A stretch of DNA of 64,000 bases from Paraphysomonas bandaiensis (lineage: Eukaryota > Chrysophyceae). A model generated the notes under the pieces. The model was given only the letters and a program-made list of their open reading frames with translations, ran no database searches and was not told the DNA's origin. The DNA lies in contig CBFFRP010000338.1 of the NCBI GenBank assembly GCA_965644295.1, forward strand, positions 62,001 to 126,000. The letters run 5' to 3'. A program made the position numbers and the translations under genes. Positions 1 to 10,304 of the stretch are shown here, in pieces. Position 1 is the stretch's first letter; each line of letters begins with the position of its first letter.

Positions 1-533
1 CACGCTATTTTTGGTGGAATAACCTAGTCAAAGTAATAAATGACTCAACCTAGTCAACTTTGGTATTCAACCTAGTCGTTCTTATATCCATTGATTACAC
101 ACTGTGACTGTCTAAGATACCATCTCACACCACACAATATATTAGTGGCTTACAGAGCATCACAACAAACACTCAAACATAACAATAAGCTCATGTATAC
201 ATATCTACATAACACAGATGTACGTGTATGTCTATCTAGCCTATCTGTAGCATGTATGCATATAGCGATGGGTCCCTGTGAGTGTTATGGGGAGGAGGGT
301 CCATGAAGCTGTGGGCATAACTCACTCTATGATCCGCAGGACATCTTGAGATCTTCATATGCTGGGAGTGATGGCGCTCATCTTCCTTCACTTCAGCACT
401 GAATGAATGACTTCGATTGCTGCATTGGCTTTCAGGGGTGCATAAATCTCCCTATTTTTAGTCCAACGGAAAAAAAAGGAGGTTTTCAGGGAACAAAATT
501 CTAAAAGCAGCATCATTGAAGTGGACTGTAGAG

Positions 534-1235
534 CAGCATCAGAACATCAGCATCATGAGTGTGTCATCAGTCTTACAGCATCATGAGTGTGTCATCAGTC
601 TTACAGTATCATGAGTGTGTCATCAGTCTTACAGCATCATGAGTGTGTCATCAGTCTTACAGCATCATGAGTGTGTCATCAGTCTTACAGCATCATGAGT
701 GTGTCATCAGTCTTACAGCATCATGAGTGTGTCATCAGAACATCAGCATCATGAGTGTGTCATCAGTCTTACAGCATCATGAGTGTGTCATCAGTCTTAC
801 AGTATCATGAGTGTGTCATCAGTCTTACAGCATCATGAGTGTGTCATCAGTCTTACAGCATCATGAGTGTGTCATTTGTCTTACAGTATCATGAGTGTGT
901 CATCAGTCTTACAGCATCATGAGTGTGTCATTTGTCTTACAGTATCATGAGTGTGTCATCAGTCTTACAGCATCATGAGTGTGTCATCAGAACATCAGCA
1001 TCATGAGTGTGTCATCAGTCTTACAGCATCATGAGTGTGTCATCAGTCTTACAGCATCATGAGTGTGTCATCAGTCTTACAGTATCATGAGTGTGTCATC
1101 AGTCTTACAGCATCATGAGTGTGTCATCAGTCTTACAGCATCATGAGTGTGTCATCAGAACATCAGCATCATGAGTGCGTCATCAGTCTTACAGTATCAT
1201 CATGAGTGTGTCATCAGTCTTACAGTATCATCATG
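534..1235. repeat. 28-bp minisatellite, about 24 copies, with higher-order structure
   Basis: A 28-bp unit beginning CATCATGAGTGTGTCATCAG is repeated head to tail. Units end in either TCTTACAG or AACATCAG. The AACATCAG tails start at 543, 739, 991 and 1159, so they are separated by exactly 7, 9 and 6 units. Around 870-960 a two-unit (56-bp) block with the variant CATTTGTCTTACAG is itself duplicated. The last two units gain 3 bp (TATCATCATGAG). The unit length is not a multiple of three and no frame stays open through it, so it is not coding. It lies inside the 1-2195 element. Confidence 0.93.
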
Positions 1236-1306
1236 GTCATGTGCATCGAGACTGCCTCCCTGGCGCATGCGCAATTGTAGACCCCGGTCCTCAAAACTGT
1301 AAGCGC

Positions 1307-1957
1307 ATGGATGTTATAGTCCAGGGTAGAAATGAGGTTCATTGGTAAGTATAACGACTCATGGATTATTCATCATTAACAGCGGATAAATTTTTATAGG
1401 TACGTGAACTCAAAGAGGAACTTGTTCATTATTGAACATACGAGGGAGAACAGAATGTGCAAATCTTATATAGATATGTTTCATTCCGTCAAAAGGAAAG
1501 ATCGACTTGCAGTACATCACTTGAGAGGTATGGGTAGTACATTTCTTTCTTAATTATATTTCTTAATATTGCCACCAGGGGACATTGATGTGAAGCACAT
1601 GTCCAGCTCGATCAGGCCTGCTAGGAAACGCGGCCGGCCTCGCAATGCAGCAAAAGCTTTAATCAATGATGAATCCATTGATGTCATGGCCCTCAAGCCA
1701 GGGAACTGGAAGAATACGTACGTTCGCCACCCCCAGTACCTGAATGGTATGTGCGTAGATTACCGCGTAGTGCCAAATCACAAGAATGAAAAACTCCTTC
1801 GATGGCAGTGTCGGTTCTCGGATGCCCTGATGACATACTTCCACACCCTAAGATTGTTGGGTTCGATGTCCATGAAATGAAGGAGGCTGTCGAACTTCAC
1901 CGGACTTGGTCACGAGAAACTGCGCATTTCTCGTTCGATTGCGAAGACGAAATGTGA
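1307..1957 (+). pseudogene. Element-borne gene with KRGRPR AT-hook-like motif, frameshifted
   Basis: A three-exon reading is possible: 1307-1344, 1400-1527 and 1579 onward, with GT-AG introns of 55 and 51 bp and matching phases. The product starts MDVIVQGRNEVHWYVNSKR and contains KRGRPR, an AT-hook-like DNA-binding motif, in exon 3. The exon-3 frame degenerates just after RWQCR near 1814 and stops at 1880. The frame entered at 1817 instead reads LGCPDDILPHPKIVGF and runs on to a stop at 1957, so a single-base shift near 1815 probably broke the gene. The Cys, His and Trp spacing after the AT-hook hints at a zinc-binding transposon accessory domain (FLYWCH- or BED-like), but I cannot confirm a family. 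Its position between the inverted ends suggests it belongs to the element. Confidence 0.45.
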
Positions 1958-2195
1958 TGCATTGCATGTGTACAATAGATGCATTTGCATTAATTGATGG
2001 CTAGAGTATGCTCCCATGTTTGAGTAGAAGTTATTATTTTTGACTAGGTGAATACCTTAAAACACCTAGTCATTGTAAACTGAAAATATGAATTATTAAA
2101 TGACTAGGTTTTTCACCTACTTGACTAGGTTTTTACACCAATTTTGGTGTGACTAGGTAGTTCAACCATTTTGACTAGGTTGAATAATACATCCC

Positions 2196-3127
2196 ATTAC
2201 ATATATAAAAATTTGGGGTTATTGTTTGAGTTGATCTACAGTGCAATTGCTATTCCCAAAAAGCAAACACACAGTGTTCATACCATTTTAAACAATATGA
2301 ATTCTCATTTGTTTTCTTAATATTTATCAGAAAACACCTATTTTTTATTTAAGCAAGCAAGCTACTAATAGCTATACAATCTAATATTAATTTTTAACAT
2401 CATGAGGATAAGTTACAATTTCCTAGGGATAAGGAGTGTCTTCTCTTGTCTAAAATTTAAAACTCGGGCGGGCGTTTCACCCTCAATTCAAAATTTTGAG
2501 CGCGGGACGGTTAAATATAGCTATTATATTAATAATACTGAAACTTCAATGTTTTAAAATATTGATGTAGTAGTTATGTACCTACGTACCAACTATGTAT
2601 AATAATATATATAGTATATGGTATATAGTCATGTAATGTGTTGGTGGAACGAGAACTATCGAAAGGTTATTCATGGATAATTTCTATTGAGCTTTTTGTT
2701 TTTATCCGCATATAAGAAGATACGGGTGGTTATTGTGGAAGCGCTGAGGCAGCCATCGGGGCTTTGGCAGGGGGTGGCCAACATAGGATTCGATTCGCAG
2801 CTATCTCTTCTGCTGTGTATGAGGAATTTCACTTGAATTAGTAAAGTCAGTCAACCTTGAATACAACATAGTAGTTGCAGATGAATTTGGTCTTGGACAG
2901 ATTGCCATTATAATTTAAGGTTTTGGGGATGACTTCCACAGTGTTTGGGATAAATCTGACAACTGGATTTCACATAGATTTTGCTGTTCTTATTCTCTTT
3001 AAGTACATCATATCATCTTTTACAATTCTCTGCCCTACGATGGCAAATACAGTCCAACATAAAGTTTCACTCTATTAACCAGCTCCAAGCCCAATGTCTC
3101 TATTGAGACTGTGGCTGAGTCACATCA
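2196..3127. other. AT-rich intergenic region with a repeat fragment
   Basis: No gene is recognised. 2217-2540 is a diverged copy of the dispersed family described at 37350-39450. The rest is AT-rich, with a slightly GC-richer patch near 2735-2770 that I could not assign. Confidence 0.6.
2217..2540 (+). repeat. Dispersed repeat family 1, 3'-end fragment
   Basis: This aligns by eye with 38245-38550 and 39180-39440. Shared blocks include GTGCAATTGCTATTCCC, the long block around AGCTATACAATCTAATATTA, ATGAGGATAAG followed by a CTAGGGATAAGGAGT string, and the terminal TTTTGAGCGCGGGACG. Confidence 0.85.
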
Positions 3128-4291
3128 GTGTGCCCAGGGCCTTTTACACTCCCTTACTGCTGCATTTTGTTGACCACCACGCTTCCGACAAATTACCTGT
3201 CACACCATGTTGTACACGCTCCAAGCCTGGCCTTGCAATCTTCACCCTACTCAACTACTTCAGTTAAACCACGTGCCTGCACCAATGCAGCGCTGACCGC
3301 ACCTACGTGCTATCCCCTCAGCAGACAACTTCGTCTCACCCATCGCTTTCTACGGCTACAACCTCTCAGAACATGGCTCGTGCGAGCAGGCTCACGAAAA
3401 CGACCCCCATGGACCCCCTATGCAATCACTGAATACTCTCGATCCCTCTCAACTGTGCAACAGGGCTGCCTTCTGCCGCCCACTCAGCCCAACCCAACAT
3501 GGTTTGTCTGTGGTCCATCCACCCAGCAGGCTACCCCCTCACCCTGTTCACCTATCACCCCCACAGCCCATCCATCTCATTGGATAGACACTGTATTCCG
3601 CATACGGTTTACTCGACTACTGTACTACTGTGTCCTACAGGATGTATACCATTCCGTGTATACCTCTACTGCTGTTGGACACATCACCATGTCCATGTAC
3701 CTGTATACCTGTACTGTTGGACACATCACCATGTCCATGTACCTGTATACCGGTACTGTTGGACACATCACCAGCTCTCTCTCTCTGTCCAACACACTCA
3801 TAACACCACTGCAGTGTCATACACACACACAGTACACTCTACCTCCTCCTAGAAAACCCCCGGACAAACTATCGCCTCTCCCTTACTGGGCGTACTGGTC
3901 CACCCACCATTCCTCCTTCCTTCCACAAACTCAATTCCTTCCATCTTATGATGTGTTTTGCTCCAACGATCACTTCTTCCTGGACACCAAATACCCGGTG
4001 GAGTTGGAACTACACGCGCTACTCGAGAGAATTCCTGACCTTGTCATCATGCGTCTCCAAAATGTGTTGCAATGTCATTCCAAGGGAATGCAAGGAGTCC
4101 ACCGTGCCAGGTCCATCAACCATCCCTCCCACGCCCTTCAGGGGAAGGAATTCTCCTCCGATAACAGCGGTGACGGACCCAGCAAATCGGACCTAGGTGC
4201 ACTCAGGACCCTAATTCAGAATGCTGAGCCCCCTCCAAAACCAATGGAGACCCATCCCAAAGGGAGACCCCCAGATCAAAAGCGCCGGTGA
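3128..4291 (+). other. C-rich open frame, doubtful coding status
   Basis: This frame stays open for 387 codons but has no ATG near its 5' end (it opens at GTG; the first in-frame ATG is inside the tandem repeat near 3690). The + strand is strongly C-rich and G-poor, unlike neighbouring genes, and the conceptual product is Pro/Thr/Ser/His-rich low complexity. An overlapping frame is also open at 3948-4196. A retrotransposon gag or a long C-skewed repeat would fit as well as a gene. I recognise no domain. Confidence 0.2.
3674..3775 (+). repeat. 42-bp tandem repeat, about 2.4 copies
   Basis: Units start GTTGGACACATCACCATG at 3674 and 3716, with a partial third at 3758, spaced exactly 42 bp. The unit is a multiple of three, so it would encode a 14-residue repeat if translated. 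Confidence 0.9.
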
Positions 4292-4344
4292 GTCCACGGA
4301 CACACGATAAAGGCGAATTTCATATCACACAAAAAGAACGGAAG

Positions 4345-4530
4345 TGGTTGCACCTTGGTGCTTGCGGCGACGCACAAGCAGCTTTCGTAGCGTTAAATAG
4401 TAGGATAAAAGAGTTTGTATTGATTAGTTACGGGTAGTGGTCTAACTAGTATGACTAGCATTCTTCTAGCCACTAATTGATGCAAGGTCTCAACGCCTAT
4501 TGCTAAATAATCAGACATTCACTACTCATC
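4345..4530 (+). repeat. Dispersed repeat family 2 fragment
   Basis: This matches 25475-25620: GTTGCACCTTGGTGCTTGCG, then ACAAGCAGCTTTCGTAGCG, then CTATTGCTAA and AGACATTCACTACT in the same order and similar spacing. Confidence 0.8.
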
Positions 4531-5122
4531 TTTTACATGCTTGAATGGTTTAAACTTAATTAACTGAATGTGGTATGTACTAAATACTTTAACTATAAAT
4601 AACAATCAATTTCACCTTCTATCATTTTTTGTCATTCGCCAAATACTATTTTTTATGTTAGTATCTCTCAACTATCAATCATTTTCATACGATCTTATAT
4701 AAACACGATCTTATACGGCCAATATATTTCAGTTCACTACCATAACAATTACCATCATGACATGGGTTCTCATAATACTATTGACCACTAAGAGTATTCT
4801 TCAAGTAACGACGGCCATAAGTCAAATACCTTAGAACTACAGTTTTTAATTGCTCTCAAACAGCAAAACTCAAGCCATAATACATATTGCACTGTATTAT
4901 GCCCTACTTGTACACTATAATATGAAAACTCATAATATCTTAGAGAAGGGACAGACATTGTCGATGAGCTCCTAATGTAATAGAAAAGCGGTTATGTAGC
5001 ATACATAACAAACGGTTGATTATACCCTAATCTCACAGAGATTTATCATAGCATACATAATATACAGTTTTACAGAAACTACTAGAATAATATTACATTA
5101 CTATTAGCTAACTATAACTCTT
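4531..5122. other. AT-rich intergenic region
   Basis: I see nothing assignable here. It is probably the 3' flank of the minus-strand glycosyltransferase. Confidence 0.5.
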
Positions 5123-6301
5123 CTACCTATCAATGTGACGTGATACACGCAACGATGGTATTTTCGCTCCACTCAATCGCAAAGCATGGATACTGAGACC
5201 GCAATATTTTTTAATATCATCCGAGGTGACAACACCACGCATAATTAAGCGCTTGAGAATATATCGTGGAGGAACTTTGCTGTGATGGAAGGCAAAGACA
5301 ATATCATCGTGGCTGTCTGTACCAATGCTGCTTATAGCTTTAAGCATTGGATTACCACGCACTGAATTCAAAGCAAACCTGCCCTTGCGCGGTCTAATAC
5401 AAGTCCCTCTTAAATATTCTCGTTTACTGACTTCACTCAACACACTCCATACACCACCTTGTTCCCAAGGCCATCCCCAGTATCCTTCGCATGGAGTCTT
5501 AAGAAACCATGAACTGTCGAACTTCTTGAAGTATTCAGGATCGTTTCCAACTTTCCACACGTCACGTAAAAATTCCTCACTTCGACGTCCATTACGAATT
5601 CCCATGACACCAGTGTTAATGTTTACAGAATAATCTGGATTAATATCCTGTGAAACCCAAAGAAAAGGTTGATTCAACGCACCAGGCATATCAGGCATGG
5701 CGTTATGTCGAATAGATTTTCCTAAGGTATACAGTACTTTACCGAGCATCCAGCCGTCATCTTTCAATCGTAATAGTCTTGATTGGAGTTCCACAGTAGA
5801 TTCTCGAATAGAATAAAATTGAGGTTTAGAACGCCTAGAGAGAATGCCGTCTGGTAACCCAAGACAGGAACTTTGACTAGATATATAAGGTGGGAGGAAT
5901 TTATCTAATGTATGCTGGAAACTATCATCACTTATAAATGCATCAAGGTCAACCCATAATATAACGTCCACGTCTTTAATGTATTCTTGTATGAATGGAA
6001 TTTTATTCCATGCAGTCATATTGGCAGCAGAGCAGTTACCGTAAGACCTGTTACTATACGAGGACAAATCCATCTCCACGTGAAACGCATAGCTATGCAC
6101 TCGAGCATAGAGGTGAGCTAAACATACACTGTACTGGGTAGACATTCTCTCTGAGGAAAACATGTTTGCGCTGCCACCCATTACAATGCCATATCTTAGA
6201 GATTCATTGTGGAAGGATGCCGGATAAAAAGTCCATTTGGAGTTTGATTGCGCATAAGTTTGAGTACAGTAACACACAAAGAAAAAAAAACAGGTAAGCA
6301 T
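5123..6301 (-). CDS. Secretory glycosyltransferase, GT34-like (GMA12/MNN10 type)
   Basis: An intronless 392-aa protein. The first 19 residues (MLTCFFFFVCYCTQTYAQS) are a signal peptide or short anchor, so it should act in the ER or Golgi lumen. Residues 98-122 read WNKIPFIQEY then VDVILWVDLDAF. A Trp-x-Lys-x-Pro-x-Ile helix followed by a hydrophobic strand and a D-x-D motif (D118/D120) is the signature of the galactosyl/mannosyl-transferase family GT34, where the DxD binds the metal-sugar nucleotide. NRS and NMT sequons near 84-96 fit a glycosylated lumenal domain. Downstream W-rich segments (WGWPWEQGGVWSVL) resemble the acceptor-side region. The ATG at 6301 is the first in frame. The fold assignment is fairly safe; the exact family and substrate are inference. 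Confidence 0.7.
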   Translation of the reverse strand: MLTCFFFFVCYCTQTYAQSNSKWTFYPASFHNESLRYGIVMGGSANMFSSERMSTQYSVCLAHLYARVHSYAFHVEMDLSSYSNRSYGNCSAANMTAWNKIPFIQEYIKDVDVILWVDLDAFISDDSFQHTLDKFLPPYISSQSSCLGLPDGILSRRSKPQFYSIRESTVELQSRLLRLKDDGWMLGKVLYTLGKSIRHNAMPDMPGALNQPFLWVSQDINPDYSVNINTGVMGIRNGRRSEEFLRDVWKVGNDPEYFKKFDSSWFLKTPCEGYWGWPWEQGGVWSVLSEVSKREYLRGTCIRPRKGRFALNSVRGNPMLKAISSIGTDSHDDIVFAFHHSKVPPRYILKRLIMRGVVTSDDIKKYCGLSIHALRLSGAKIPSLRVSRHIDR

Positions 6302-6925
6302 TAAAGGCGTAGGTCACAATCGCATGGGCAGAGCCAATATCTATATATATGCACTACAATTCTAGGATATATTACGTCCACACCCTGGACCTATTTATGG
6401 AGTACATGCACCTTGTACTTGCTGCTGCTTGTTAAGGCAGTTGTGATTTTTGTTGTTGTCTAGGTATACGGCGGTATACCAACTACAGGAATACCAGTAT
6501 ACCAGGGAGACGTTTTTTGACAAAGTGGACCAGCCCTCCTCTTGTCGGACTGTATTTGGTCCCACTCGAAATAAAAAAATTGTTCATTTTGACCACAATT
6601 TCAAAGCTCTACACTCATATCCATAGATATTCCATACGAAAAAACACAATACAAAAAAATAAAGTGGGACCAGACTGGTCCGCTTTGTCGAAAAACGTCT
6701 CCAGGTATACTACGAAGACCAGTACAGTATACTCTGTCGTACACAAAACTCATATCCGGATGCACCGTACACACGAAAGGGATTGAATGTATTGAATCAT
6801 TGAATATCTTCTTGATATGATTGGCTAGGTATATGGTACACCGCCCCACTGATGACTTGGTTGTTAAATTGGTGCCGCAATATCAATTCGAACTTGAATT
6901 GAAATATATTTCAATTGTATTCGCA
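6302..6925. promoter_or_regulatory. Divergent intergenic region with GGTATAC direct repeats
   Basis: This lies between the minus-strand glycosyltransferase and the plus-strand K+ channel. At 6463-6480 it has GGTATACGGCGGTATACC, two GGTATAC copies three bases apart, followed by further GTATAC strings near 6498 and 6706. A 16-bp exact match occurs at 18545-18560, also between divergent genes. Whether it is regulatory is inference. The MITE at 6506-6702 sits inside. Confidence 0.3.
6506..6702. mobile_element. MITE, 197 bp, with inverted terminal repeats
   Basis: The left end starts GGAGACGTTTTTTGACAAAG and the right end, read on the minus strand, GGAGACGTTTTTCGACAAAG. About 28 bp match with two mismatches, through GGACCAG. 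A second inverted block (TTGGTCCCACT against TGGTCCCACT) lies further in. There is no coding capacity. I see no convincing target-site duplication; the flanks share only AG. Confidence 0.85.
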
Positions 6926-8833
6926 ATGGATGAAAGGAATCTGCCAACTGGAACTCTGAATGAATTCGATGATGATAACGAGCCAGGGAATACCTTTTTA
7001 CCCCCTGTAATCTATAAAACCCCTTTGGACCGTCTCAACTTTCAAACGGTAAGAAGAATAAGTGGGCTTGACTCAATGAGATGCGAGTCGATCTTATTTT
7101 ATGATACAGCAATCATATACACTAGACCTACCACAGCAAATATTTGTGACATTTGAGGACGAACGATCGAGGTTAGTAGAAGTAATACGCGTTTTTATCC
7201 TATAATGGGCTACATAACAGTGGACTTGCTGCCATTATATCTTTGCTATTAAATTTAGCAGTTGTACTGAGTGCCACAGTATACGTTGTGTCAACTGATT
7301 CTAGTTTAACGTAAGGGCGAGACTTCAAAACCATACGCTTATTGTGTTGATTTCTGATTTAGAGTCCAAACTACATCTTGTGATAAACCAGCGTGTGATC
7401 ATGACCCTAATCTCTGTCCTGGCGAAGTTATTTGTCCTCCTACACAAGATGAGAGATTTGAATATATCGAAGCTTTTTGTGTACTGTTATTTGTTGTGGA
7501 TTATGTCGTGAGGGTGGCGACTGTATCACATGTACCTGCTAGGGTAGCAGGGCTGGTGAATCTTCCATGGGATATTGATGCCGCGAGTATATCACCAGAG
7601 CCAGAGTTCTCTCCGTTCATGCATATTGTGAAGTATCTTGTTAAACCTATGAATATTATCGACCTTGTTGCTATTGTTCCGTTTTTCATTCATTATTTCA
7701 CACCTTTGGATTCATCGTTTTCAGTGATCCGCATATTCCGCTTGGGGCGCGTTTTACGCGTCCTTAAATTCACCAAGACTGGTTCAACGATGGAAGCTTT
7801 TGGACTGACATTTGAAAATAGTGCTTCGGCGTTGCTCATAATGACATTTTTTACGAGTTTAGGAGTGGTAGTGTTTGCTTCGCTGATATACTTATTTGAA
7901 CAGGGGGAATTCGTTGTCAGTGACGAGTACCCGGATGGTGCCTATATTCGCCAGAGTGTGACACCAGGGGAGCGGGAAATATCGCCATTTACATCCATAG
8001 GGTCATCTTTGTACTGGGCAAGTGTGACATTGACGACTCTGGGTTATGGTAATGAGTACTCATAGTTATGTTGTGTTCCATAAAGCATATTTTCAGGTGA
8101 CATGTATCCCACATCTACTGTGGGTAGATTCTTTACTATGATATGGATGTTCTGTGGTGTCTTACTTATAGCACTGCCAATTTCTGTTCTTGGAAGCAAT
8201 TTTTCAGTAGCATTGAAATCTATCGACGAAAGGAACAAGAAGAAAAGGATGTCACGGTGGAAAGTGTTGAGAAAGTCGTTAATTAAGAACGTACGAAGTG
8301 CTTCTATAACCCTTGGTTCTGGTGGAGGAAAAAGTCCATCAGGTGTAATGAAAGCAATAAACTCCGTGATGAACCTCACTGGTCGTAGAAAAGGGTCAGC
8401 TCCGCCATGTATGGATTCCATGGAGATGGCTTCAATTTCTCGAGCTGGCACCTTCGGGGACGAAAGCGTCATTTCCAGTGCCACTACAAAGAATGACAAC
8501 GGTGATGGAGGTACTGGAATGGAAAGTAAAACTTATCGTATTTCAGAAGAGAATACGTTAGACCCTTCTCAAAGTGACTCTACCCATGAGCAACAAGTAG
8601 AGTGTGAAGGAAGAGTATGTCCGACATGTTTGTCTGTCACCAATTCCAATGTCAGGGAGAAGCCTTATTCATCTACACGGACGGACCAAGTGTATTGTAG
8701 CATGACACGAATAAATGCTCTTACTGTGCAAATAGCCAAGTTACTTGATGAATTAGAGGACGAAAAAGAAAGGGTTGTATTACTTTCAAAAGCCCGGATA
8801 GACGCCGCCAGAGGTGTTGACCCGATTATGTAG
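6926..8833 (+). CDS. Voltage-gated potassium channel (Kv-type, six TM)
   Basis: Five exons: 6926-7048, 7110-7171, 7221-7310, 7363-8048, 8097-8833, with 48-61-bp GT-AG introns and consistent phases, giving 565 aa. S1 is about 63-84, then a Cys-rich S1-S2 loop, S2 about 125-146, S3 188-204 and S4 213-229 (VIRIFRLGRVLRVLKF, a positive charge at every third residue: the voltage sensor). S5 is 247-269. The pore ends in TLGYG, completed across the last intron as TLGYGDMYP, the K+ selectivity filter. S6 contains the PISV hinge (Kv PVP-like). The C-terminus ends in a predicted coiled coil (VQIAKLLDELEDEKERVVLL), a possible tetramerisation element. I see no N-terminal T1 domain. An in-frame ATG at 6833 could add 31 residues. 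Confidence 0.93.
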
Positions 8834-9451
8834 TTATTTTTGGTGGTGTGAATCTCTACCTCATAACGCGATATATATGCACAATGGTTATATACTATAT
8901 CACTGTTCTTGTAGTGTTATTCACATTGAGTGCTGTGGCATAGATGGAAGTGGTGTTGGTTCGTTGTAAATTGTGCTATATTGTGCTGGTCTCTATTTGT
9001 CAGTATACTTTTCAAGAAGTTCTATCTTTGACTGAAATTGCTATTACTCCGTTGAAAAACAAAACTTGTAGCTTATTATGACTGAGTTATCGAAATAGAT
9101 TAAAAGAAACAAGCGCTCAATGATTTAAACTTTTAAACGTTGTGTGGATCTGTGCAACCACACCTATAATGAGTGGGAATACACCATACCTTGCATGAGG
9201 AGATACCTGGGCAACTATGATCCAAAATTAATTAGCAGAGTGTCAGAATTGGACATTAACATATGTTTCCTATCTTCATGTTATGATTGGAACAGTAATT
9301 ACTAAGGCGAATGCAAAAAATAGTGGTGTAGCTGACTACACAGATACTCTAATAATCACAACATTGTTTTGCTATTACTAAGATCAATTCTTTATTGTAA
9401 TACATAATACATACTATGAGCTACATTTAACCGTTGGGGAATTCAGGCTTT
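8834..9451. other. AT-rich intergenic region
   Basis: No gene is seen. 9395-9480 at its end is a decayed fragment of dispersed family 1. Confidence 0.5.
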
Positions 9452-9480
9452 TCACTCTCGTTTCAAAATTTGACCATAAT
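9395..9480 (+). repeat. Dispersed repeat family 1, decayed fragment
   Basis: ATGAGCTACATTTAACC, then TTCACTCTCGTTTCAAAATTTGA, correspond in order to ATGAGGATAAGCTACA/TTTAACCTAGG and CGCACTCGTTTCAAAATTTTGA at 38430-38530. Confidence 0.6.
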
Positions 9481-9849
9481 TAAATATATTTACGTGGTCA
9501 ATCTTTAAGTATCTATTCTGTAATATAATGTACAGGCGAATAACACAACGAATAAGCAGTACAGTATCACAGAATACAGAATAATATTGAATATGGAGTA
9601 CTTTCTCAACGTAGAGTAAAACCAGTATTACAATAATTAAAATGAAGCGAACTGCAAGAATGTATATTTGTGGAATGGACTGCCGATATATAGTATTATT
9701 GACTATCTCTCTCATATTAAACCGGAGTGGTCTTTTTTGACTCTCTCCGACGTTACTCAAGAATTGCATGTGCAAAACTGCAAGCACAATGGTGTAACCG
9801 TTCGGAGTGCCTCTTCCATAGCGGAACCATATAGTAAATAGGGCATATC
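9452..9849 (-). CDS. Possible 3' exon of a multi-pass membrane protein
   Basis: The minus strand from a good acceptor (TTATTCCAG ending at 9850) to a stop at 9452 is open for about 132 codons. It begins YALFTIWFRYGRGTPNGY and contains long hydrophobic stretches (QIYILAVRFILIIVILVLLY and VFCDTVLLIRCVIRLYIIL), at least two TM helices. I could not find convincing upstream exons or a start codon, and I do not recognise the protein. AT-rich DNA can produce hydrophobic frames by chance, so this is tentative. Confidence 0.3.
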
Positions 9850-10304
9850 CTGGAATAAGAGGAAAACAACCGTAATCAATGGTAGAACGAGAAAAGCTGG
9901 AGATTAATATTTATAAAAGCCTAGGGAGATAAGGGGTAATTAATTGCAGGAAGAACAGAGCACGGGACAACGGAGTTCGCAGGTGGAGAAAACATTATGT
10001 CCTAGGCCACATGATCATGGCTGCAGGCCTTTCGGTCAACTGCCTGCCCTTCTTGCAGCCTAGAAACAGGGAAATGCCAAAAACAAAATTAAAAACAGGT
10101 TTTGAAGTTTATAAAATACGGCTATTCTTAGTATTTATGACACTTTTACAAAAAATTGCCAGATGAGCATCATAGAATTGAATTAGTTGCCATAGAGCTG
10201 TTGTTATATTGTACTGATCTCAGTGTCGCAACTGTGACCGATTAATTAGTATTGGTCGGTTGGTTAATATTTTGAAAAGTGAACAATTTACATTGCAAGT
10301 TCTG
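9850..10304. other. Intergenic region with imperfect palindrome
   Basis: 10019-10062 has an imperfect inverted repeat, GGCTGCAGG near the start and CTTGCAGCC at the end, around CCTGCCCTTC. Upstream exons of the 9452-9849 reading could lie here, but I cannot support any. Confidence 0.3.

Larger units (their letters stand above)
1..2195. mobile_element. Transposon-like element with ACCTAGTCA-rich inverted ends
   Basis: The nonamer ACCTAGTCA or close variants occur three times at the left (about 21-30, 46-57, 68-77). At the right it occurs mostly in the opposite orientation (TGACTAGGT at 2041, 2101, 2122, 2151 and 2172, with one forward copy at 2064-2072). The inner part of each end also shares a TATTCAACCTAGTC-type string in inverted orientation. 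This is the arrangement of sub-terminal repeats in a DNA transposon. Between the ends lie a 28-bp minisatellite and one spliced gene encoding an AT-hook-like basic motif. The left boundary may lie outside the window, and I see no clear target-site duplication. The superfamily is unknown. Confidence 0.5.

Noticed and set aside
534-1235. Regularly spaced 28-bp repeats resembling a CRISPR array
   Set aside because: Units are contiguous with no unique spacers, and the DNA is eukaryotic. It is a minisatellite.
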